Part shown: in pieces, positions 1 to 4,508 of the stretch | How positions within the stretch are numbered: the stretch's first letter is position 1 | Layout: the number at the start of each line of letters is the position of its first letter | Made by a program: the position numbers and the translations under genes | The notes under the pieces: generated by a model | Seen by the model: the letters and a program-made list of their open reading frames with translations, nothing else | The model's database searches: none | What the model was told of the DNA's origin: nothing | Assembly (NCBI RefSeq): GCF_050175855.1 | Contig: NZ_JBFXIO010000235.1 | Coordinates: 1-8,215, forward strand | Source: Piscinibacter sp050175855 | GTDB lineage: Bacteria; Pseudomonadota; Gammaproteobacteria; Burkholderiales; Burkholderiaceae_C | Length of the DNA stretch: 8,215 nucleotides | Reading direction: 5' to 3'

Positions 1-360
1 CAGCGGCACATCCGGGTAGTCGGAGAGGATCTCGGCCACCGCGCTGACACCCTCGGCCGAGCCGAGGAAGCCGACCTTCCAGCCGGAGATCGTCACGTCT
101 TCCAGGATGCTGCGCGCCTGCTCGGCCACCACGTCGGCATCGATCACGTGCTGGTCGAAGATCTCAGCCGTGTCGCGCATCACGATGGTGGTCACCACCG
201 GCAGGGCGTGGGCGCCCATGGCGGCGATGGTCGACACATCGCCGGCCAGGCCGCCGGCGCCGCTCGGGTCGCTGGCGTTGAAGCTCATCACGCAGGCGGG
301 CGCGGGCTGCTCCTGCAGCGCTTCGCCGCCGGCGGGGTCGGGGTGGGTGTCTGGGGTCAT
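1..360 (-). CDS. thiD: ThiD-like hydroxymethylpyrimidine/phosphomethylpyrimidine kinase family protein (3' end outside window)
   Basis: Only the first 120 codons are present; the reading frame is open to the left edge. The family phosphorylates HMP and HMP-phosphate in thiamine biosynthesis in the cytoplasm. The family signature NASDPSGAGGLAGD lies at residues 28-41, followed by a MGAHALPVVTT segment (48-58) and MRDT (61-64). About 24 residues of poorly conserved Pro/Glu/Ala-rich sequence precede the fold. Aligned by eye with E. coli ThiD, Asp23 is kept (Asp41 here) but the HMP-contacting Gln44 becomes Arg62, and the GGAG glycine loop reads GAGG. The ATG at 360-358 is the only ATG between the upstream in-frame stop and the conserved region, apart from Met25, which sits too close to the fold. 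No clear Shine-Dalgarno sequence precedes it. It is divergent from the rubredoxin gene. The family call is firm; substrate specificity is uncertain because of the Arg62 change. Confidence 0.85.
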   Translation of the reverse strand, partial: MTPDTHPDPAGGEALQEQPAPACVMSFNASDPSGAGGLAGDVSTIAAMGAHALPVVTTIVMRDTAEIFDQHVIDADVVAEQARSILEDVTISGWKVGFLGSAEGVSAVAEILSDYPDVPL

Positions 361-523
361 GGCAGCGGGCCGGGGCCGTCGGAATCGGGTGTCGGAGGGG
401 TTCCGCGGACTTACAGCCGAACGTGAAGAAAGTTGCGTATGTGCCTACGCGGCCTTGATTTTTTGATAAATCGCGTGGCTACAATCCGGTTCCGTTGCAT
501 TGTAGTGAAGGCGAAGACGCGTC
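361..523. promoter_or_regulatory. Divergent intergenic region between the thiD-like gene and rubredoxin
   Basis: These 163 bases separate the two divergent genes and include the only notably A/T-rich patch in the window (about 421-490). They must hold the start signals for the leftward kinase gene, and probably those of the rightward operon. A short inverted repeat, GCGTA at 435-439 and TACGC at 446-450, is separated by 6 bases and lies just upstream of the proposed -35 element. It could be an operator half-site pair, but arms this short can arise by chance. I could not identify a convincing leftward promoter. Confidence 0.6.
455..485 (+). promoter_or_regulatory. Candidate sigma-70 promoter for the rubredoxin-pil operon
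   Basis: TACAAT at 480-485 is a close match to a -10 box, differing from TATAAT at one position. TTGATT at 455-460 is a fair -35 box, but the 19-base spacing is longer than the ideal 17. A second TTGATA at 463-468 is too close (11 bases) to serve as the -35. Transcription would begin near 491-493, leaving a leader of about 30 bases before the rubredoxin GTG. It sits in the A/T-rich patch of an otherwise GC-rich window. It was judged by eye only. Confidence 0.45.
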
Positions 524-697
524 GTGAGCGAACCCCGAACCTGGATGTGCCTCATCTGCGGATGGATCTACGACGAGGCTGCCGGGGATCCCGAGCACGG
601 CATTGCGCCGGGCACCCCGTGGGAGCAGGTGCCCATGAACTGGACTTGTCCGGAGTGCGGCGCCCGCAAGGAAGACTTCGAGATGGTCCAGATCTGA
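524..697 (+). CDS. rubA: Rubredoxin
   Basis: This encodes a 57-residue one-iron electron carrier of the cytoplasm. The two metal-binding pairs are visible: CLIC at residues 9-12 and CPEC at 42-45, which together hold an Fe(Cys)4 centre. Other rubredoxin hallmarks are GWIYDEAAGDPEHGIAPGT (residues 13-31), with the family Tyr and Asp-Pro, and W33 and W40 in the core. Length matches the usual 52-58 residues. GTG at 524 is chosen because an in-frame stop lies at 506-508 and the only other candidate, ATG at 545, would leave just one residue before the first cysteine. A weak purine run (GAAGG, 507-511) precedes it. The gene lies 56 bases before pilG on the same strand, so co-transcription is likely. 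Its redox partner is not in the window; alkane hydroxylase or oxygen-detoxifying systems are known rubredoxin partners elsewhere, but nothing here points to either. Confidence 0.93.
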   Translation: MSEPRTWMCLICGWIYDEAAGDPEHGIAPGTPWEQVPMNWTCPECGARKEDFEMVQI

Positions 698-703
698 CGC
701 TGC

Positions 704-717
704 CGGCCTGAGGGCCG
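704..717 (+). other. Small GC hairpin after rubredoxin
   Basis: CGGCC at 704-708 can pair with GGCCG at 713-717 around a TGAG tetraloop, starting 7 bases after the rubredoxin stop. No run of T follows, so it is not a convincing intrinsic terminator. It could affect mRNA processing or partly separate rubredoxin from pilG expression, but a 5-bp GC stem is common by chance at this base composition. Confidence 0.3.
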
Positions 718-723
718 TGCCGA

Positions 724-740
724 CGTCGGACTTGTCGACG
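724..740 (+). other. Short inverted repeat abutting the pilG ribosome binding site
   Basis: CGTCG (724-728) can pair with CGACG (736-740) around a 7-base loop. The 3' arm ends immediately before the pilG Shine-Dalgarno sequence AGGAG at 741-745. Folding could influence ribosome access, but the arms are only 5 bases long. Confidence 0.25.
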
Positions 741-745
741 AGGAG
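741..745 (+). promoter_or_regulatory. pilG ribosome binding site
   Basis: AGGAG lies 8 bases before the GTG at 754 and fixes that codon as the pilG start. An ATG at 747-749 is out of frame with the receiver domain and too close to the Shine-Dalgarno sequence. Confidence 0.75.
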
Positions 746-753
746 AATGCTCC

Positions 754-1152
754 GTGAGCAATGAAGTCCCCGCCGGTGGCGCAGGCATCAAGGTGCTGGT
801 CATCGACGACAGCAACACCATTCGCCGCAGCGCGGAAATCTTCCTGAAGCAGGGCGGCCACGACGTGCTGCTCGCCGAAGACGGTTTCGACGCGCTGTCC
901 AAGGTCAACGATCACGACCCCGACCTGATCTTCTGCGACATCCTGATGCCGCGGCTCGACGGCTACCAGACCTGCGCCATCATCAAGCGCAACGCGCGTT
1001 TCGCGAAGGTGCCGGTGATCATGCTGTCGTCCAAGGATGGCCTGTTCGACAAGGCGCGCGGCCGGATGGTCGGTTCGGAAGACTATCTCACCAAACCTTT
1101 CACGAAAGATCAGCTTCTGCAGGCAGTGGCGCAGCATCGACGTGCCGCATGA
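754..1152 (+). CDS. pilG: Type IV pilus response regulator PilG (CheY-like)
   Basis: This is a 132-residue single-domain receiver with no output domain. All catalytic residues are present: acidic pair Asp18-Asp19, phospho-acceptor Asp62 in the CDILMPRLDG segment, Ser92 at the usual Thr/Ser switch position, and Lys114-Pro115 near the end. The blocks RLDGYQTCAIIK and MLSSKDGLFDKARGR closely match Pseudomonas aeruginosa PilG as I recall it, which separates it from generic CheY. In Pseudomonas, PilG is a phosphorylation target of ChpA, promotes pilus extension, and is linked to cAMP signalling. The GTG start is preceded by AGGAG at 741-745. The gene is second in the rightward run, 56 bases after rubredoxin and 86 bases before pilH. 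Confidence 0.94.
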   Translation: MSNEVPAGGAGIKVLVIDDSNTIRRSAEIFLKQGGHDVLLAEDGFDALSKVNDHDPDLIFCDILMPRLDGYQTCAIIKRNARFAKVPVIMLSSKDGLFDKARGRMVGSEDYLTKPFTKDQLLQAVAQHRRAA

Positions 1153-1199
1153 TCCACGCCTGTACCGAACCCCGCTCGCGCGCAAGCGCTGACTTCGAC

Positions 1200-1223
1200 G
1201 GTGCCGGCCAGGAAGCCGGCGCT
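1200..1223 (+). other. GC-rich hairpin in the pilG-pilH gap
   Basis: GCCGGC at 1203-1208 pairs with GCCGGC at 1215-1220 around a 6-base loop (CAGGAA). The stem extends outward by a T-G wobble (1202/1221), a G-C pair (1201/1222) and a G-T wobble (1200/1223), for up to 9 pairs. It ends 4 bases before the pilH Shine-Dalgarno sequence GAGGA (1228-1232). There is no T run, so it is not a standard terminator. An mRNA-stabilising, processing or translational role is possible. Confidence 0.4.
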
Positions 1224-1238
1224 CACTGAGGAACTGCC

Positions 1239-1604
1239 ATGCCGATCCAGAAGATCCTGCTGGTCGACGACTCCAAGACCGAACTGCACCACCTGTCCGA
1301 GCTGCTGAGCAAGCGCGGCTACGCCATCCGCACCGCCGAGAACGGCGAGGAGGCGATGAAGCGCCTGGGCGAGGAGAAGCCCGACCTGATCCTGATGGAC
1401 GTGGTCATGCCCGGCCAGAACGGCTTCCAGCTGACCCGCGCGATCACGCGCGACCCGCGCTTCACCGACGTGCCGGTGATCATGTGCACCAGCAAGAACC
1501 AGGAAACCGACAAGGTCTGGGGCATGCGCCAGGGCGCACGCGACTACATCGTCAAGCCGGTCGACCCGGAAGAGCTGGTCTCCAAGATCCGCGCCTTCGA
1601 CTGA
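1239..1604 (+). CDS. pilH: Type IV pilus response regulator PilH (CheY-like)
   Basis: This is a 121-residue single-domain receiver. Residues Asp10-Asp11, phospho-acceptor Asp54 (in LMDVVMPGQNGFQ), Thr84 and Lys106-Pro107 form an intact phosphorylation site. The stretch NQETDKVWGMRQGARDY (87-103) is characteristic of PilH and distinguishes it from PilG, which has SSKDGLFDKARGR at the same place. In Pseudomonas, PilH is the second receiver of the Pil-Chp system and is associated with pilus retraction or with drawing phosphate away from PilG. GAGGA at 1228-1232 lies 6 bases before the ATG. It follows pilG after 86 bases, the widest gap among the pil genes, and pilI begins 16 bases after its stop. 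Confidence 0.94.
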   Translation: MPIQKILLVDDSKTELHHLSELLSKRGYAIRTAENGEEAMKRLGEEKPDLILMDVVMPGQNGFQLTRAITRDPRFTDVPVIMCTSKNQETDKVWGMRQGARDYIVKPVDPEELVSKIRAFD

Positions 1605-1620
1605 CGGACACACCACCTCC

Positions 1621-2139
1621 ATGGCCAAGAAGGAAGCACTGCGCGAACTGCAGAGCCGGCTTGCCGAGCGGCTGCAGGCCGCCCGCACCCAGCAGCGCGG
1701 CAGTTCCTGGCTGGCGGTGGAAGTGGCCGGCCGGGGCATCCTGTTTCCGCTGAAGGAAGCAGGCGAGATCTTCGCGCTGGCACCGCTGGTGCCGGTGCCG
1801 CACACCCACCGCTGGTTCATGGGCGTGGCCAACCTGCGCGGACACCTGCACGGCGTGGTCGACCTGGCCGGCTTTCTCGGCGTGAAGTCCGGCGAGGCGA
1901 TGCCGCAGCAGGCGCAGCTGGTCGGCTTCAACCAGTCGCTCGACCTGAACTGCGTGCTGCTGGTCGATCGCCTGGCTGGCCTGCGCGGCGACGACCAGCT
2001 CACCCGCGAGCCCGATGACGGCTCGCCCCGGCCCTCCTTCGTCGGCGCGCGCTATCGCGACGCCGGCGGCCGCCTGTGGCAGGAACTGAGCCTTGCCGCG
2101 CTGGCCGGCGACGAGGCATTTCTGAAGATCGTCGGCTGA
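1621..2139 (+). CDS. pilI: Pil-Chp coupling protein PilI (CheW-like)
   Basis: The product is 172 residues, close to the roughly 178 of Pseudomonas PilI, and consists of one CheW domain. It would link the PilJ receptor to the ChpA kinase at the membrane. A charged, probably helical N-terminal stretch (residues 1-25) precedes the domain. The core shows strands with FPLKEAGEI (42-50) and VPHTHRWF (59-66), then the CheW signature GVANLRGHLHGVVDLAGFLG at 68-87. It ends with a Phe-Leu-Lys-Ile segment like other PilI proteins. There is no good Shine-Dalgarno sequence before the ATG at 1621. The gene begins only 16 bases after the pilH stop, so translational coupling to pilH is plausible. No alternative start fits the domain better. 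Confidence 0.92.
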   Translation: MAKKEALRELQSRLAERLQAARTQQRGSSWLAVEVAGRGILFPLKEAGEIFALAPLVPVPHTHRWFMGVANLRGHLHGVVDLAGFLGVKSGEAMPQQAQLVGFNQSLDLNCVLLVDRLAGLRGDDQLTREPDDGSPRPSFVGARYRDAGGRLWQELSLAALAGDEAFLKIVG

Positions 2140-2169
2140 CGAGGCCCAACGAGAGCACAAGAGGAAACC

Positions 2170-4485
2170 ATGAGCTTCCTGAACAAGATCAAGGGATTGG
2201 GGCGCAAGGACAGCGCCGACATGGACACGCTCGAGCAGGACCGCTTCGACGAGCCCGGCCGCGACGACATGCCGATGCCCGGGGCGGGCGGCACGGTGGC
2301 GCTCGACGTCGGCGGCATGCAGGCCACGGCGCAGATGGACTCGTCGATCATCACCGAGGCGGCGCCCTCCGAGCTGGCCGAGTTCTCGGAGGCGCGCAAT
2401 GCCGGTCCCGAGACGCAGACGGCCGGAGCCGGCGCGCTGCCGATGATCGGCGCGCGTCCGCTGGGCGAGCAGCAGCGCATCCTCGGCGGCCTGGTGCTGC
2501 TGGGCGTGATCGGCGTGGTCGCCACGACGATCATCTCCCTGAACGCCGCGAATCGCGGCTCGGCCCAGGTGGGCGCGACCGGTCAGGCGCTGATGCAGTC
2601 ACAACGGCTGGCCAAGTCGGTGTCGCAGGCGCTGATCGGCAGCCCGCAGGCCTTCCCGGAGGTGCGCGAGAGCTCCGACGTGCTGGCCCGCACGGTGCGT
2701 GAACTGAAGACCGGCGAAGGCGCGCTGGCCGCCGCCCCGGCCGCGGTGCAGGAACTGCTGGATCCGATGATTCCGCTGGTCGACCGCGCCGAGAAGAATG
2801 CCAACACCGTGATCGCGCAGCAGAAGATCCTGACCCAGGTGGGCCAGGCGCTGCGCACCATCAACCGCCAGTCGTCCGACCTGCTGGAAATCGCCGAGAC
2901 GGTGTCGTCGCTGAAGCTGCAGCAGGAGGCCTCGCCGGCCGAGCTCTCCGCGGTCGGCCAGCTGGTGATGCTGACGCAGCGCATCGGCAAGTCGGCCAAC
3001 GAGTTCCTGACCATGGAAGGCGTGTCGCCGGAAGCGGTGTTCCTGCTCGGCAAGGACCTGAACTCGTTCCGCGAGATCGCCCAGGGCCTGGCTGACGGCA
3101 ACCAGGAACTGCGCCTGCCCGGCACGAAGGACCCGCAGACCAAGGAACGCCTCGTCGCGCTGCTCAAGCAGTACGAGGAGACCCGCACGCAGGCCAGCGC
3201 CATTCTGGGCAACCTGCAGGGCCTGGTGTCGGCGCGTGAAGCGCAGGCGCAGATCGTCACCGACAGCGAGCCGCTGCGAACCGGCCTGGAGGCCGTGCAG
3301 ACGGCGCTGGCCAAGCAGACCGGCTTCGGTTTCGGCAGCTTCCTGGCACTGCTCGCGTTCGCGGCGATGATCATCGCCGGCGGCGTCGGCTTCCTGCGCC
3401 TGTACGTGCGTGACCAGGCCCAGCGTGCCCAGCTCGCCGAGGCCCAGCGGCTCGAGGCGGAGCGGCAGGAGCAGGAAGCCAAGCGCGTCAACGACGCCAA
3501 CCAGGCGGCGATTCTGCGGCTGATGAACGAACTGCAGACGGTTGCGGAAGGCGACCTGACGCAGCAGGCCACGGTGACGGAAGACATCACGGGCGCCATC
3601 GCCGACTCGGTGAACTACACGGTGGAGGAGCTGCGCTCGCTGGTGTCGCAGGTGCAAGGCACGGTGGGACGGGTGACCGAGACCACCCAGCAGGTGGAAG
3701 CCACCTCGACCGAACTGCTGGCCGCCTCGACCGAGCAGCTGCGCGAGATCCGCGACACCGGCGAGTCGGTGCTGCAGATGGCCGGCCGAATCAACGAGGT
3801 GTCGGGTCGAGCGCAGGAGACCGCCCAGGTGGCGCGCCAGTCGCTGGACGCCGCCGAGCAGGGCCTGCGCGCGGTGCAGAACACCATCGGCGGCATGAAC
3901 CTGCTGCGAGACCAGATCCAGGAGACCTCCAAGCGGATCAAGCGGCTGGGCGAGTCGTCGCAGGAGATCGGTGAAATCACCGAGCTGATCTCGGACATTA
4001 CCGAGCAGACCAACGTGCTGGCGCTGAACGCCGCCATCCAGGCCGCCTCCGCCGGTGAAGCCGGACGAGGCTTCTCGGTGGTGGCGGAAGAAGTGCAGCG
4101 GCTGGCCGAACGCTCCGCCGACGCGACGCGCCAGATTGCGGCGCTGGTCAAGACCATTCAGACCGACACGCAGGACGCGGTGGGCGCCATGGAGCGCAGC
4201 ACGCAGGGCGTGGTCGAGAATGCACGGCTGTCCGACGCCGCCGGTGCGGCGCTGAACGACATCGACCGCGTGTCGCGCCAGCTCGCCGACCTGATCTCGC
4301 AGATCTCCACGCAGGCGCAGCAGGAAGCCCAGTCGGCCAACGTGGTGGCCTCGAACATCCAGCACATCTTCGCGGTGACCGAGCAGACCGGAGAAGGTAC
4401 CCGCTCGACCGCGGCGATGGTGCGCGAGCTGTCGCGGACTGCGGAAGAACTCAAGCAGTCGGTGGCGCGATTCAAGATCGAGTGA
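2170..4485 (+). CDS. pilJ: Type IV pilus chemoreceptor-type transducer PilJ
   Basis: This is a 771-residue inner-membrane chemoreceptor-type protein. Order: a cytoplasmic, acidic, low-complexity N-terminus (1-103); TM1 (about 104-126); a periplasmic region of two PilJ sensor repeats (about 130-245 and 255-380) with echoing motifs SQRLAKS and TQRIGKS; TM2 (about 389-411); a charged helical linker (412-445); a HAMP-like segment containing VAEGDLT (458-464); and a methyl-accepting signalling hairpin. The hairpin tip reads EQTNVLALNAAIQAASAGEA at 612-631, followed by GRGFSVVAEEVQRLAERS. It ends in FKIE, with no NWETF-like methyltransferase tether. In Pseudomonas, PilJ senses pilus-related surface contact and controls ChpA through PilI. 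It is about 90 residues longer than Pseudomonas PilJ, mainly at the N-terminus. GAGGAAA at 2161-2167 supports the ATG. Confidence 0.95.
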   Translation: MSFLNKIKGLGRKDSADMDTLEQDRFDEPGRDDMPMPGAGGTVALDVGGMQATAQMDSSIITEAAPSELAEFSEARNAGPETQTAGAGALPMIGARPLGEQQRILGGLVLLGVIGVVATTIISLNAANRGSAQVGATGQALMQSQRLAKSVSQALIGSPQAFPEVRESSDVLARTVRELKTGEGALAAAPAAVQELLDPMIPLVDRAEKNANTVIAQQKILTQVGQALRTINRQSSDLLEIAETVSSLKLQQEASPAELSAVGQLVMLTQRIGKSANEFLTMEGVSPEAVFLLGKDLNSFREIAQGLADGNQELRLPGTKDPQTKERLVALLKQYEETRTQASAILGNLQGLVSAREAQAQIVTDSEPLRTGLEAVQTALAKQTGFGFGSFLALLAFAAMIIAGGVGFLRLYVRDQAQRAQLAEAQRLEAERQEQEAKRVNDANQAAILRLMNELQTVAEGDLTQQATVTEDITGAIADSVNYTVEELRSLVSQVQGTVGRVTETTQQVEATSTELLAASTEQLREIRDTGESVLQMAGRINEVSGRAQETAQVARQSLDAAEQGLRAVQNTIGGMNLLRDQIQETSKRIKRLGESSQEIGEITELISDITEQTNVLALNAAIQAASAGEAGRGFSVVAEEVQRLAERSADATRQIAALVKTIQTDTQDAVGAMERSTQGVVENARLSDAAGAALNDIDRVSRQLADLISQISTQAQQEAQSANVVASNIQHIFAVTEQTGEGTRSTAAMVRELSRTAEELKQSVARFKIE

Positions 4486-4508
4486 CCCTCCTGGCCTGAG
4501 AGCACTGC

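Noticed and set aside
107..466. Plus-strand open frames in the first 470 bases
   Set aside because: They are antisense to the ThiD-like gene, whose minus-strand translation has the clear SDPSG family motif; the plus-strand products are Ala/Gly/Ser-rich with no similarity I recognise.
704..740. Possible intrinsic terminator between rubredoxin and pilG
   Set aside because: The stems are 5 bp and no T run follows either, so termination is unlikely; they are listed only as weak hairpins.
568..1185. 205-codon minus-strand open frame across rubredoxin and pilG
   Set aside because: It crosses two well-supported plus-strand genes and shows no domain.
2599..4365. 588-codon open frame on the minus strand opposite pilJ
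   Set aside because: It is antisense to unmistakable PilJ sensor, HAMP and signalling sequence, and is His/Leu/Arg-rich low-complexity protein.
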